Origin: Drosophila pseudoobscura
Taxonomy: Eukaryota; Arthropoda; Insecta; Diptera; Drosophilidae
Length of the DNA: 64,000 nucleotides
Direction of reading: 5' to 3'
NCBI RefSeq assembly: GCF_009870125.1
Contig: NC_046681.1
Coordinates: 4,849,001 to 4,913,000, forward strand
Position numbers and translations under genes: made by a program
The notes under the pieces: model-generated
What the model was told of the DNA's origin: nothing
The model's input: the letters and a program-made list of their open reading frames with translations, nothing else
The model's database searches: none
Part shown: in pieces, positions 11,318 to 23,731 of the stretch
Position numbering within the stretch: the stretch's first letter is position 1
How the letters are laid out: each line of letters begins with the position of its first letter

Positions 11318-11570
11318 ATGTTTGTATATATTGTCGCAACATCAGTCAGGATTAGTTGTAGAAGTTTACTAGTACGAGTAGTCGCAGTCGTCTTGCCGCT
11401 CTCGTTCCCATCTTGTTTGCCATGCTGTAACCGTCACGCAGTACGCTCCAACATGGTGCCAGTTTTACCCTCTCCCTCCCCGCCGAGCATGGCCCACACC
11501 CAATTCACTGCTGTTAGCCTTGTCCTTGTTGTGTCTTGTCTTGTTGAAGTTTCGTGAGCCAACGTTGCTG
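11318..11570. other. non-coding stretch
   Basis: Open for 79 codons on the + strand but with no ATG-initiated product of note. It contains TACGAGTA at 11373-11380. Confidence 0.45.
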
Positions 11571-11690
11571 TTATACCCTTTCAACGGGTAATCATTACGC
11601 CTAGATGTCTCCTATTCACAGATATTGACCCCATCTATTCTCCATATAATACTGATCTGTCCAGTCGATCTCAAGCTAAGAGAACAGATG
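11571..11690. mobile_element. relic of a dispersed Drosophila repeat
   Basis: The order of motifs matches a layout that recurs across Drosophila genomes, from memory of INE-1/DINE-1-like and SGM-like sequences. It begins TTATACCCTTTCAACGGGTA, then has an AGATGTCTCC-like block, GACCCCAT, an AT-rich spacer, GATC, and GTCGATCT. The opposite-orientation copy at 33.3-33.5 kb shares the same order reversed. There is no coding capacity. Homology may run on to about 11800 (GCCTCGACCCGAAGCT). The family name is uncertain. Confidence 0.5.
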
Positions 11691-12697
11691 TTTGTATGAT
11701 ATATCAACATTGGGTTTGATTATAAGAGAAGATAGGGGAACAAACCACCTATCGATCTGCAAAAGGTACCTAAGGCCTCGACCCGAAGCTACCCTATCTT
11801 TCCTGATGTGACTTGGTTTTGCTGTTTGTGCTGTCTATCTGAGTGTGTTTTTGTGTGAGAGTGAGTGTTCTTCTGCGTGTGTGCAAAAAGCTGCTCGCAT
11901 TTTGTTTGTTCAACTCATTCTCATTTCCGTTTATGTATGTATATTTGACGGGGCCAAAATAATTAGTAAAGAAATTGTGGCAAAGTTCTATTAAATGCAA
12001 AATTGAATTGTTTCGAAAAACTGCAAACCTGCCTTAGGCACTTAGTTAATTAGTCACCTATCACATTATCAGCTCATCTAACATATGAGGCACATTACGG
12101 CCTTGAAATCTCTCAACCATTATCAGCTCTGTGCTCTTTAATAAATAAAACAATCAGGCCAACACCACATTCTGGATTAATTTAGTTTGAATGGTTTGAG
12201 GATATTTTATCGTTCCACAATATATTTTCGGAACAAAAGATTGTGTGTCAATGTTATTTTATCATTCATTAATCTATGAAATTGAACAAAACTTAAACGA
12301 GTTGGTACGTGGTACTTATATAGCCGATACTCATTATTATATACTAATACATGTATATTAATTCATTTTATACAAAAGACCCGGACTAGGTTTCGGAGCC
12401 GATAGAATTCGAATACTTAGAACATTGCATCTTTTTAGATACCGTATATTGCGCCACAACTGTCTTTCTCTCTTCCTTTCTCTATTTGCTGAAAAACATA
12501 ATTCAAAAAAAAAAAAATACTGCAACGAAACAAAAAAGGACTTTCTAAAATATTTACAAATAAATAAAAAGATTAACTTTAATTCCTGTCTAGGAGAGCA
12601 ACGATAGATACTGAGAGGGTGGGGAAAGTAGGGTGGAATAAGCAAGGAGTAACAAGCAGCCATGGAAATAACCGCCGAGCAAACTTTGCCAGCTGTA
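11691..12697. other. non-coding block
   Basis: AT-rich with no supported gene. There is an A run at about 12507-12518. Confidence 0.5.
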
Positions 12698-13001
12698 TTA
12701 CATTACGCCTTTAATTTCATTACAAGACCAGAGAGGAGGAGGCGGCACGCCGGAGCGGAGGTGGTCCATAAAACAGAAGGAAACACTTGTAAAGTCGGGC
12801 CATGAGAGTGGTGGGACGGGGACCCAGTGGAGGGACGAGCTCATGTTCCATGGCGCCTCGTCCGACATTGCAGCCCAGCATGAGGCTTGATGTTGCTCCT
12901 GGTCCTGCTGCTCCGGATGATGATGACAGGGGTGGAGCAGCAAAGGCAGCGAGAACAGCATCAGAGCCAGCAGGATCGAGAGGCGTTTGGCGGGTTAGAG
13001 T
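12698..13001 (-). CDS. GC-rich island, open in several frames; possible exon
   Basis: This is a sharp GC-rich island in AT-rich surroundings. On the - strand, one frame is open from 13001 to a TAA at 12720 (93 codons, Ala/Ser/Gly/Pro-rich at first, no ATG early). A second frame, starting at ATG 12961, gives 87 residues beginning MLFSLPLLLHPC, which resembles a signal peptide. The + strand is also open from ATG 12802 for 93 codons. Because several frames are open together, base composition explains much of this, and at most one frame can be real. No clear splice sites decide between them. Confidence 0.22.
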
Positions 13002-14178
13002 TTATTATTTAATACTTGGAACGTCATGCGTTGAAATTAGCAGTCATAAATCAATGAAACGACCCGCACAAGTCCACAATTAGCCAGCAAGCTATCCCAG
13101 CACGGAGATCGCGACAAACGCCCCAAGTTATACGAACTAGCTTTTTGGGCTAATTAATTTTTATGTTCCCCATCCCCCTTCAGATACAATTTGATGCCCA
13201 GACTGTTTCAGTGCATTATTTAAACACAGAGCTATTGCCGACAGCTCGGACATGCCTTGAGATGAGTTCATTCTTCTTAAATTGCTTAAAGTAATTTAGT
13301 TGGTTGTCGTTTTAAATTTCAGATTAGGCCAAAGTCGTCTTATATCGCAAAGCTGGTTCATAGGTTAAATTAATTTCAGTTTCACGAACGCATCATCGTT
13401 GTACTTAAATAAAATTTGTCCTTTTTTACGTACCTGGAATAGAGAATATTTCTTCATCTTCTTCTTAGCATGTTCAAGAAATAGATATGTATATGTATGT
13501 AATATAGTTCAATTTTATGTTAACTACACAATTCAGAAAAATGTACATATTTACTTCTTTTGTAACTCATCAGTGAATTGTTGTAGCCAGAACAAACTCC
13601 CTTAAGATTTTCCTGTCTTTCAGCCAGAAACCGAAAGAAATTTATGCAATTTTCCGAATTCCCACATAGGTAATAACATTTATGTCGACAAACGTTCAGG
13701 GAGAGAAAACAATAGTAGCAAACTCCACAAACGGAAGAACAGAATCTATGCCGAGACCGAATTGGTTTCGCAAAATACCAGCACAAAATACCCCCCTCCC
13801 AGACCAATCTGTGCATAAAATGTTTTAAATGAAAAACTAAAACTTTTGGTTTTCCCATTTGTTTGCATGCGTGCGTGGAACAGCATCGAACGGTTGAGGA
13901 TTGCATTTGGGTTTTATGGAAAATTTCTTGTATTTTGTAACCAAAGTTCTGAATTCCCCAATGCCTGGCTCCAGTCGTGGCCCAGGTAAACCGAGTCAAG
14001 GCTGCAGTGCTCTTTTGTATCACTTTGCATGGAGTGAAGTATGCAATTTTGTACATAGTTTCTTATTGAACTAATTGTTGCTGTCATGGGAAAATTGGTA
14101 AAGAGGAAGATTTCTCTCTTCATCAGAATTAATAATAAAGTTATATCCTCTGTACTCCGATTTTCAGCAGTGTTGAAA
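13002..14178. other. non-coding block
   Basis: AT-rich. A 178-codon ATG-initiated frame is open on the - strand (14056-13520). It has no recognisable domain, is Cys/Phe/Tyr-rich as expected from AT-rich chance reading, and lacks splice or promoter support. Confidence 0.45.
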
Positions 14179-14310
14179 ATGGCTAGCCTTCGAGACCTGG
14201 CAGAAGTGCCTTCTTCGGAACTGGAAGTTTCGTTGTATATCAGTGCGGAATACGACTATAAGCAGTGGAAGTGTAGTGAAAAATGTACAACAGGTTGTAT
14301 AAATTATTAA
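14179..14310 (+). CDS. 43-residue small ORF or exon candidate
   Basis: The ATG at 14179 (context TGAAAATGGC) follows a good acceptor-like tract ending CCGATTTTCAGCAG at about 14170. It reads MASLRDLAEVPSSELEVSLY, with balanced composition, then a Cys-containing tail and TAA. The same frame is open upstream to ATG 14086. It is not recognised, and is short enough to be chance. Confidence 0.22.
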   Translation: MASLRDLAEVPSSELEVSLYISAEYDYKQWKCSEKCTTGCINY

Positions 14311-16957
14311 AGCCATCCCATTCCTTATTTTTTCCTAGCTAAGACCCTAGCATGATTATATAATCTGCACATTTGCAGACAATAAAGTTCTTTCTGGCTA
14401 CTTTGTAAGCCAGAGAAACGTACAGAAATTGCATTATCACGCTGCACACAGCTAATTTTCAGGGGTAGGAGAGAGAGGGAGACACAGACAGAGAGACACA
14501 AAAAGAGGCCAAAAGGAAGAATAAACTGAATTATATTTTCACAATAAACTTGGCAGCCGCCGCCGTCTCTCTCTATATTTGTTTGTTCGTTTGTCTGTTG
14601 TTACGAGTATCTGCAGCTCTGCGGGCAATAATAATAAGATGCAAACAAAATACTTCCTCCTCCAACATTCCACCCCACATCCACGTCCTATCCGGCAAAC
14701 TGCAGTACGTGCAGCGCAAGGAGGCGCACAAGAGTGTGCTGGAAATGGAAAAAAATGAAAGCCGAGGCGGCTTACTGCGGTTCGATTGGTGAGGGGCTGA
14801 CTAGAGGCAGGGGTGGTGAAGCTGCATATAAAGAAATTTACATAGATTTGTGAAAGTAATAAGCAAAATGTGACTGCGAAATCCAATTTATAATGAGAAA
14901 AGTAGTGCGAATTGTCTGTGGCTGTAGCTGTGGCTGTGGCTACAAAAAATATTGCACCATATTTCTAGGCGTATTTATGGTTTGCGCTTAGTTTTCCTCC
15001 GAAAAGAGAGAGGGAATGAAAAGCGAGCGCGTGCTAAAATTATGCAATACAATTATGCGAACAGGCCTGCAACTCTGTATTACCGTCTGTGTGAGTGTGG
15101 TTTTCGAGCGTGTGTGTCTGTGTGTGTGTGTGTGCTTTGTGCCTCAGAACGTGACTTGTTTTGTGGGACTTACGTTTGGGATCCCAAAATTTGTTTGCAG
15201 ATGTTTTTCCATCTCTTATTCTCGGTGTTGTTTTTGTTGTTCGTGCGCCGCCATAAAAGGATTTGTTTCGAGAACTATACAGAAGTTTTCACTTCCGTGT
15301 CGTACAGTTGGCAAGTGGACTCAAATGAAAGATTCAAAGCATTCCACTGGTTTTGTTATAAAATAGATTTCCTGGGCTAGCGGAATTCTCTTGCCAAATT
15401 CAGATCTTACATATTTGGGGATACTAAACAGAATGCAGCCACAACCATTTTGCAAGTTAAACTGCTTTTTATTGGAATATCGTTACACAATTACCAAATA
15501 ATTTTTCAAATGTCTGAAGCTCTAGTTTTCTTCGGCTGTGCTGTCAATTTTCCTGTTTTCTCAGTCATTTAAAATTAATTTTCAACACGCGCCAGAAAGT
15601 ATGCTATAATTCACACGTAGCACAAACAGACAAACCGGACTGTCCGCGAGGGGAGATTGTGAGACTGGAAAGCTGGGAGGCTGGGAGACTGGGACGGTAC
15701 TGCATTCCCCAACAGGGAGCTCTGTTTACAATTCATAAGCAATTTCGGGCTGGGGACAAGTCGCTGTGAGCCAAGCTGTACATATTTCCCATGCCGGAAA
15801 ATGAGCCTCTGCACACGATTTTTAATTATTTTGTTGCATTTTCATTTCGGTTTTGTGCTGTGTTTTGGTTGCCCAAATAAACAAGTTCCTTGGGATCCCT
15901 CTAGCTGCTGTTGTCCTCGCACAGTTCACGGCGGAAAAGGACACCAAGTTCTCCGGAGCATCAAGGATGACATTACTTTATGTCTCTCTCGCCCCCGTCT
16001 TCCTCTTTTCTCCTTCTGTCACTGTTTATTCTCCTTTGTGTAATTGCAAAACGTGATTTTCTTTTTTTCCTTGCTTTCTCCTTTTTCCGGAAAACATTTT
16101 ACGTTTTATGTTAATTCTTGTTGTTGTTGCTGTTTTTTTGGGAGCTTATATTATGGAACGGAGCCCCAGTTGTCCAGTTTCGTTTGCTTTTTTGGGGGCA
16201 GTGTGTTGTTGCAGCTGCGGAGCTCCGAAGGTGTCGTAAAATGGAAATTCATAAATATTTAGCGCACGTTTTATTAGTTGCCACCGCGTTGACGCCGCTG
16301 GTATAACCTTGGGGCAAGTTGGTCAGATTCATTTTAATTTTTCAAATTTTATTTCGCTTTGCTGTGTTATATTTATTTAACCTCTGGCGGAACAGAAACC
16401 ACTATGCCCTGCATTATATTTGTTATTTTTTGTGGCTTTCTCTATAATAGATGCTGATGCTTTTGTTTGTGGAATTAATTGGGCATTTTAAAATAAATAT
16501 GAAAATGATTTGGTAGGGAATAAAAATTGAATGCGATTTTTACATACTCACTTGTTTAAAAGGGAAATATTTTCCCATATATTACAACACTTTGCGTATG
16601 AACACTCGCAGAGGATTTTATGAATTTGTCAAGCATTACACTCGATATAGTGATATGGATGGTTCGGTATATGTATAGATTTATGCGAAGACAACCCCGA
16701 ACTACTCGTAAACACCTACACATTTGATTAATTCATTTTTCATTCATTCATTGTTTTCTCGAACACCAAAAACCATTGCCATTACCCATCATCGGGCTGA
16801 CAAGGCTTTGCCCAATGCTTGTCAAATCAAATCAATCATACGCACGGTGTGCCCATTTCAATCTCAGGTCACATCAGACTGCATTTAACATATCAAAACA
16901 CCTTTCAGTTGAGCTCGGCCTTGGAGGAGTAGTGCTGGGTGAGGGAAGACAAGCCCA
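14311..16957. other. non-coding block with simple repeats
   Basis: No supported gene. It holds GA-rich sequence at 14466-14500, a GTGGCT repeat at 14917-14941, a TG run at 15110-15134, TACGAGTA at 14602-14609 and TACTCGTA at 16703-16710. The frame FLGIPLAAVVLAQFTAEKD near 15885-15945 looks coding but lacks an ATG and splice signals. Confidence 0.5.
15110..15134. repeat. TG dinucleotide repeat
   Basis: Near-continuous TG units with one TCTG interruption. Confidence 0.75.
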
Positions 16958-17480
16958 TTGAACCGCAAATGCAATGTCAAGCAATTTGATGCTAGCGGAA
17001 ATCTTTCAAAGTTAATTTTCAACACACGAACAAACACAGGAGGCAGCTGTGGAGGCAGCTGTGGAAGCAGCTCCTTCTTCTTGTCCATGGGGCTACTCAG
17101 GTCTGGGCGAGAAAATTGTACAAATTCAACAGACTTCAAAGCGTCAATAAGCAGACAAATACAGACGAGCGGTGGTGAAGGCGGAGGCGGGACCCCGGCG
17201 CCCGGGGCGTGTCCCCTGGAAACGCCGTTTGGGCCTGGCCGGCTGTCTGGCAAACAAGCTGACTGATAACGGAAGCAGGCAATGCACGTGTTTACCTCTG
17301 GATATTTGCTGCTCCATCGAAAGGGGACAGAGTGCCCCAAACTGCTGCTGCGCCATGTTGATAATGACGATGGTGGATCTGCTGGTCGTGGCTGCCGTAG
17401 TCGTTGTCGGGGTCGGGGTCGGGGTCGGGCAGGACGTGGGGAAGGACATGAAGCCCACACCTAGCCACTGCTGATGTCAC
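16958..17480. other. GC-rich repeat-bearing stretch
   Basis: Local GC enrichment opens several frames on both strands (up to 191 codons on the -). The - strand reading is Pro/Arg low complexity arising from the GGTCGG repeat. It includes a 12-bp tandem repeat GGAGGCAGCTGT (17040-17072, nearly three copies). I see no credible gene. Confidence 0.45.
17407..17429. repeat. GGGGTC hexanucleotide repeat
   Basis: Almost four perfect copies. This is one of several G-rich hexamer arrays in the window. Confidence 0.75.
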
Positions 17481-20400
17481 ACATTCATGGTCATTTTGCT
17501 GAGTCAATCGTTTGAAAAATTTATGTTGCCTTCAAAAGCAAAATTTGCCATCGCCAACTGCCAGCGTCGTTTGATTCTCGGCATTGCCTTTCACAGCACA
17601 CAGGCAGCCAGAGAAAGGCAGGCAGAGTATGAGTATGAGAGAGAGAGAAGGCATTTGAGGAAGAGAGAGATAGTCAATAGATGCGGTTCATTTAACTTGA
17701 CTGAATGTGCATCGCTTGCCAACCTGACTCCACTCCGGTAGTCTGTCTGTTCTGCTCCGTCAGGATCTGGTCTGGTCTGGTCTGGTTCGATCCGAGTTTG
17801 GCCTTTTGCTCTTTGGCCCCGAACTCAATTCATGTTTATGAAGTGTTGATGTGTGTCTGATTTAATTGAAATTTGATGCACTTTTCAATGTCTGAACCCA
17901 AGTCAGCAAAAATGTTTGGCATTTCATTAAACCTCACCCATGTTTAACTACTTAATTATAGCACTTTGGATGGGACAAGTGTTTTACGTGAACAAGCATA
18001 TTGACTTACCAAAGGAACAGTTTTTACAGCACGTTCCATGTCTTCTTTTTTCCTGCTTCTTTATTGGACATGGATGTTACGACAATGTGGGGGAACTCGA
18101 TAAAAATGTCATTTGAACACATATATTTTAAAGATTGTAGATACTCTTAAATTGTATATTGTTCGGCGATATAACAAATATTTAAATTCAATAAACCTCT
18201 ATAACTTCGATGCCTTTAGCTAAGGTTTGAAATTCCCCTTTTCAGATATGTTCATTTATCATATAGCTAATCCCTACTTTTCTACTTCCTAATTATGGAG
18301 GGAAAAAGACTTCGTACTCCTCCGTCCCTTTTCTTCTTTTTACCCTTTAATCTACGTTCAATCAAAAATAAATTGCACCAGAAATAAATGTTCTTTCCAC
18401 GCGTTAATCCATCATCAGCTCGACTGAACGACCTAAAACAAGAGCCAAAAATTTTCTTCAAATTTCGGCGACTGCAAAAAAGGTAAAAGTTTAATTTCCC
18501 TCAAATTAAATTTAGATCAACCTTTGTCGAAGAGTGTAATTATATTTCCAAGATTTTTGTACAGGCCAGAGCAGACATTGTCCTCTAAGCACCGAAGGAA
18601 TTCCCTTTTAATGCGCTTAAAGCTGGTCCCGGCACAAATAAAAAGTGACCAAAGTGTCAGGACCAGCCACGGTCAAACCGAACCTTGGACTTACCCACTC
18701 AACCCCTCGCTAAAAGCACCCACGCGAGCCACCCACTCGCAACACCCTCCGTTGCAGTCATAACAAAAAGAAGTGCCGGAAGGGGGAATGGCTGGGAGGG
18801 GGAAAGAGAGTAAAACTTAACAAGTTCACTTAGAAGAAATTAAGTTTTCAGCATTTATGTTAGAAAAACTATAAAGAAAAACTTTCTTAATGAAGCGACG
18901 ACAATGTGGTGAGCAGTGGAGAAATGTTTGAAAAAAACAGAGAACTGGAGAATAGGGGAACTGGGAACTGGGCAAAGCGAGCAAGTTGGCAATGAAAGCA
19001 TATTAAATGAGGTTCTATAGAGTTAGACAAGGGGCTAGGCTGCCCAGAGAAGTGACCACAATTTTCTCATTCTGCTTGGATTGTGTTTTTCGGGCATTAA
19101 TATTAAAGAGTAGTCTGTACAAGTTTATATTTTGAAATAATTATCAATTTTTAAAAATTATATACCTAATACTAAATTTGACAATACATTTTCATCTTAA
19201 ATTCATTATAAGATCAGTTTTACCTTTAGTTGAAACCATTCCTGTGTTGAATTTTCCCTCAATCGATACTCAAGCTAATATATTTCGCAGTCAGTCCACA
19301 AGGCCTCCGGCATCCTTTCGCCCCTTTCCAGCCCCTCAACGGATTTCACGTAAAATGTTTATTAATTATTTGCCAAGTGCTTTTGGATGGAGCCCCATCA
19401 ATCCATAGCACACCCAGAATTAACCTAATTTTTTACCCACTCAATGTTTTGGGCGGTGGGAGAGATGAGGGCAAAATGGGACTCAGTCGGAAAGGTTAGG
19501 ACAGCCGACAAACATCCACACATACGACTTGTTTTTAAACTCAGGGCAATTTTTTACCTTCGTAACTCACACATAGAGTAGCTGCCGCCAGTCCCACCAC
19601 TGCTATTCACCTGCTGGCACCCCTGAGTATATTTGTGCGAAAAACAGCCGTAGCACGAGGAGCAGCAACAGCCCTCAGTTGGAAAACTTTTCCAGGACTT
19701 GCCCGTCGCTTCTTCTCGCTCTCAAAACTGTAGTGGATGCTGTAAGGGGAGTTTTTTGTTAAATTTTCAATGGTTTTTTTTTTTTTTTTTTGAATTTACT
19801 TTCTTGAAGATAAATTATATGAGCATTTCCCAAAGGTTAGCGTGATAAATTTTCGCCAGCGTAAGCAAAATACCGAAAGGAAAAACCCAAAGTCTGGCTT
19901 CGATCTTGCGGCCAACTTACAGAAAAGGACTCCACACATATGTGTAAGTTCGATGTTGTTTATGTGTGTGCTCGGATGTGTTTTTGTGTGTGTCAGATAA
20001 ATTGTTTATGTGTCTGTGGGGAAGCGATTAGTGTTAATGGGTTCTCTCTCCCTGATGCTCCGTCTCAGTTCTGTAAAAATGTGTGATTTTTGGCTTTATT
20101 TTTTAGGATATACGTATTTGATTCAAGTTCCCCCCGATGTTTGCCCGTTTTTCTTTTCAAACACTTTGGCCGCGTATGAGCAATCGATAAGTGCACACAG
20201 ACAGGCCAAGGAGAGGACGAGAGACCAGAGACGAGAGAGCTCCGGACAGCTAGATAGACAGTCATATGGGAAATACCTCAAACACACATATGTACATCTC
20301 TTTGGCATTGGGATATCCTCGTATATTTTCAATTTCTTTTTCAACAGAATGCATATAAAGTTTGCCCGAAATGCGGGCAATGCTGAGATTGCAGTCGTGC

Positions 20401-21639
20401 AGGGATTGCCAGGACAACAAGTACGAGCTGAGTGCCGGAGGGGCAGCTGCCTGAGAGGGAGGCACTCCCAAAAGTGCCCTGGCCATTGTCATTGCATCGA
20501 CTTTTGCTGGAATTTCATGTTTAAATGTCAATTTCTCAGCGAGCAAAAGTGACCAACGACCAACTGCTATCCATGACCGTTCGTTGTGGGTCCTTCGGCA
20601 AGTCCTTTTTCGGCTGTCCTTGCGCATTTTGCAGGCACCGCTGTGATGTGTGTGAAGGCATTGGTATATATTTTTTAACGGCAGACCAGAGTTGCTACTG
20701 AGCTGGAGTTATTTTTTCAATTATTTCCTTGTTGATGGGGAGAGAGAAAGATTAAGGATGAGAAAGAGAAATGGAAAAAAGAATTCAAGTTGTGTCCTGT
20801 CATTGTGGTCTTGTGGTCTCCCATCCCCCCTCTCTTTGTTTACCCCAGTCGATTAGGAGTTTAAGGTGTTTTGATTTGTTGTGCGATAGATTTAGATGGA
20901 CAAATATTTCAAAACATCGCAGTAATGGAGTGGCCAAAGGGTGTTTGAAAGATAGTGGTAATGTGGTGACTCTCTCTAGTAGGAATTGAGATAATTTAAA
21001 AATCTCTTAAAGTATATTAAAGTATCTAAAAGCACTTGAAAGGACTACAACAAGATTTCTTAGGCCTGGGCAATCTGTATACTATCAACCATCTTTGAGA
21101 CCACCATTCATTCCCACACATCGAACCTTCTCCAGTAAGTTCTAAATTCTAAACCTGCCTAACCAGGCCAACGGTCAGATTTTGTGGACCGGACCCCCTT
21201 CTTGCCTCGTAGAGCGTGCGACCCATTGAACAAAGCCAGGCAACCTCAACAACTCAATAAATCAGCTCTCTACTGATTGTGTAGCTCTTTCCCCGCTTCC
21301 TCCCGAAAAAGAAACAACACAAACTGTCAATCCTTTCCCCGTCGAAGCGGCAGGACAATTGCGTATGGCATGGCAGGGGTATGGCAATTAGTGCGGGGTG
21401 GTTGTGATGGAGATGGGGCTGGGGCTTGACCCGAGTTCAGGGCTCAGGCGTACTGCTGCTAATTTTCAATTTCCATGACACGCTGCCTGCTATCGAAAGG
21501 CATTTGATGGTGATCCCCCATGACGACGATTACAACGGAACGCATTTCATCATATCCCCTCTACGGCTGTATATACCGATACAGATACGTACACAGATAT
21601 ATGTATAAATAAGTTTGGTATTTTAATTGAAATGGGTTC
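17481..21639. other. non-coding block
   Basis: No supported gene. It includes TCTGG x4 at 17766-17785 and a run of 18 T at 19774-19791. A GTG-initiated 180-codon frame is open on the + strand at 20010-20552, but it has no domain or splice support. Confidence 0.5.
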
Positions 21640-21690
21640 GGGTTCGGTCTTGGGTGCGGGTGCGGGTGGGCGTTGGGGTCGGGGTGGACA
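21640..21690. repeat. imperfect GGGTTC/GGGTGC/GGGGTC array
   Basis: Degenerate hexamer repeats, G-rich on the + strand. They produce the His-Pro-Asn-Pro runs in an open - strand frame of 211 codons that I do not accept as a gene. Confidence 0.65.
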
Positions 21691-21980
21691 AAGCTCACGG
21701 AAATGACTATTTTGAATAAATTAAATGGCTGTCGAAAATCTTTATTTATAACAGCTGCGAGCCAGCTCCGCTGCTCTCTCGAAGCGCAGACCAACGCAAC
21801 TTCCTTTCCGCTGTGCGGAGAGACATCAGAAATATTAAATGAAACGAAGCAAATCCCATTGTCACCCGGTTTCGGGATTCGAAATTGGCAAATAATTGAC
21901 AAGCTATTTGGGGCGTGTTGATTGGCAAAAACTAATGCCAGCAGGACACAGTGAGCGGCGAAAGCAGAGAGCAATGGACT
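21691..21980. other. non-coding stretch
   Basis: No credible coding content. Open frames on both strands are bounded by the flanking repeat arrays. Confidence 0.45.
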
Positions 21981-22010
21981 GGGACGGGGACGGGGACGGG
22001 GACAGGGACC
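21981..22010. repeat. GGGGAC hexanucleotide repeat
   Basis: About five copies, the last with an A for G change (GACAGG). Confidence 0.75.
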
Positions 22011-22102
22011 CAGAGGCAAAGAGACAACGAGGGAGAAATCGATATACATTTGACTGATGGACAACGTGCCCGAGTGTTGGCGATTTCCAACAATGGATCC
22101 CT

Positions 22103-22145
22103 GAGCACCGGGCACAGAGCACCGAGCACCGAGCACCGGCGAGCA
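22103..22145. repeat. GAGCACC 7-bp repeat
   Basis: Four clear copies of GAGCACC/GAGCACCG with interruptions. Confidence 0.65.
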
Positions 22146-23513
22146 ACAAGCAAAAAAAGAATAGACGTGACAAGACCGCATGAAACAAAGTGACATTAAG
22201 CCATTTCAACGCAAAGGGGATTTGCCGGGCTCTGCTCTGCTCTTTTCCTTCTTCACTTGATGCCTTTTTTCGGTGCACAATATATCAATATATATTTATA
22301 TCAAATATGTATTTGCACGAGTATGTAGGGAGCGATGAGCGATCCGTACACTTCATGTAGATAAAGCAAAATGCCTGGCCCATTGCATAAATTTACTCCG
22401 CAACTCGCCAAATCCGTCTGAGCCTGGCCCGAGCCGACCGACTCCCGTACAGTCCATTGATGCGTTTTGTCTTGTTAAAATAATTGACAGGTGGCAGAGC
22501 CCAGGTGGGGCGAGTCGAAGCGAGGCGTGGACGCCCCGCAGTGAGAAGCTTCTGTGGGGCAGAGCCTAGGGCCCAGGCATTAGTGCAATTTATGACAATG
22601 CCGGGCAAATTGCGGGCATTGAAATTGATTGGCCAGCTTGTCCGACGAGTGTGTAGCATGTGTCTGTGGCGGCTTAAATGCGGAGGTATGTGGAAACTAC
22701 GCGTATTGGGGCGGGAGGTTTTTAAGTTAATAGTTGCGGGTGAGTAGGCAATTGATTGAAAAGATTGTGAGATGCGATCACATACTCTAACTATACTCTT
22801 TAACACAGTACACGTTTGGGGCACCTTCGGCAATATTGGGTAAATAAAATTGGATAAATCAACTATCTGGAACAATCCGTAACGAATATTAGGTAGAAAA
22901 TAAAGGAAAATATTGGATTAAAATGATCAAAGTTGCAGCTAGATTTACACAGGGGTCTTCCAGGCTGGAGCCCTACACTTTACATGCTCAAAGTTCATAT
23001 AATTTTGGATAGACTAGACATTATATAGGCTAGTTTTGAAAACTTCGAAATATCAACCATTCCATTTTGCAATTCAAGTTGAACTACTTTCATGACAAAA
23101 TCCATTCAGCAGCAATCAAGCAGCGTAACTAAAAAGAAAAACTAAAATAACTAAAAGAAAATAGAAGACAAACATTTATCCAAGTGAAATTGAAAGATCG
23201 TGTCGGGAGTAAGTTCATGAATCAAAAGCTCAGAGGCCAGTGACACACACCGTCGGGATGAGGATAAAAGTCCACACCATTGAAATCAAATGTTTTCATT
23301 AAATTTCGTTCGAGACGTGTTCATGCAATTTTAATTAGTTGCCCAAGCTATAAATTATTCAATGCCACGTAGCTCTATGGTTTTTGTAATAGATGTTACA
23401 GAACATTCGCCGTCGTGGCGAATGGTGGAGCTGTGGAGATGAATGATTTGGAATGACTTAGGGTTTCTCATCAGGGACGGAAGATTGTAAATGGTCAGGC
23501 GGAAAATTCATGA
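22146..23513. other. non-coding block
   Basis: No supported gene. A short ATG frame starting MTMPGKLRALKL (about 22592-22685) ends at a good 5' splice site GGAG|GTATGT, but is otherwise unsupported. The - strand is open for 160 codons over 22875-22393, with Arg/Ser/Thr-rich chance-like content. Confidence 0.45.
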
Positions 23514-23731
23514 TCAGAATAGTAGTTGATGGTTTCTTTGGGGTGCCACTTTGCCAGATACCAACCTCATCTGAAATGGCAGCTGAAGAGAGGAACCCTG
23601 AAGCATCGGAGCTTCCTTGACGTAGCCAACAGTGGGTTCAGGCAATATCACAAGGCGCCACTCGTCCTCGTCCATTTGATTCTCGCTGGCAGCCGTTGAG
23701 TATGAAAGCCCAACGGTTTCAACATAGTCAA
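23514..23731 (-). CDS. candidate internal or terminal exon, unidentified
   Basis: Read on the - strand, this stretch has balanced, coding-like content with fly codon choice: DYVETVGLSYSTAASENQMD, then EDEWRLVILPEPTVGYVKEA, then a segment with LQGSSLQLPFQM. It ends in TGA at 23516-23514, unless a 5' splice site at 23565 or 23561 is used. The same frame is open further upstream to about 23930, but that part is AT-rich. Acceptors are weak: TTTAAAG ending at 23732 gives phase 1, and TATAG ending at 23743 gives phase 2. Phase 1 would match the signal-peptide exon at 58172-58283 on the same strand, though over a 34-kb gap. Family unknown. Confidence 0.33.

Noticed and set aside
13520..14056. 178-codon ATG frame on the - strand
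   Set aside because: Roughly the longest frame expected by chance in 64 kb of this composition. It is rich in Cys, Phe and Tyr as expected of AT-rich chance reading, with no domain, promoter or splice support.
16885..17460. 191-codon frame on the - strand
   Set aside because: Openness comes from the GGGGTC repeat and GC-rich sequence (Pro/Arg runs). Several other frames are open over the same bases.
20010..20552. 180-codon frame on the + strand starting at GTG
   Set aside because: No ATG near the start, no domain, and the - strand is also open in pieces.
21561..22196. 211-codon frame on the - strand
   Set aside because: It spans two hexamer arrays that supply repeated Pro, Arg, His and Asn. 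The unique part between the arrays has no recognisable content.
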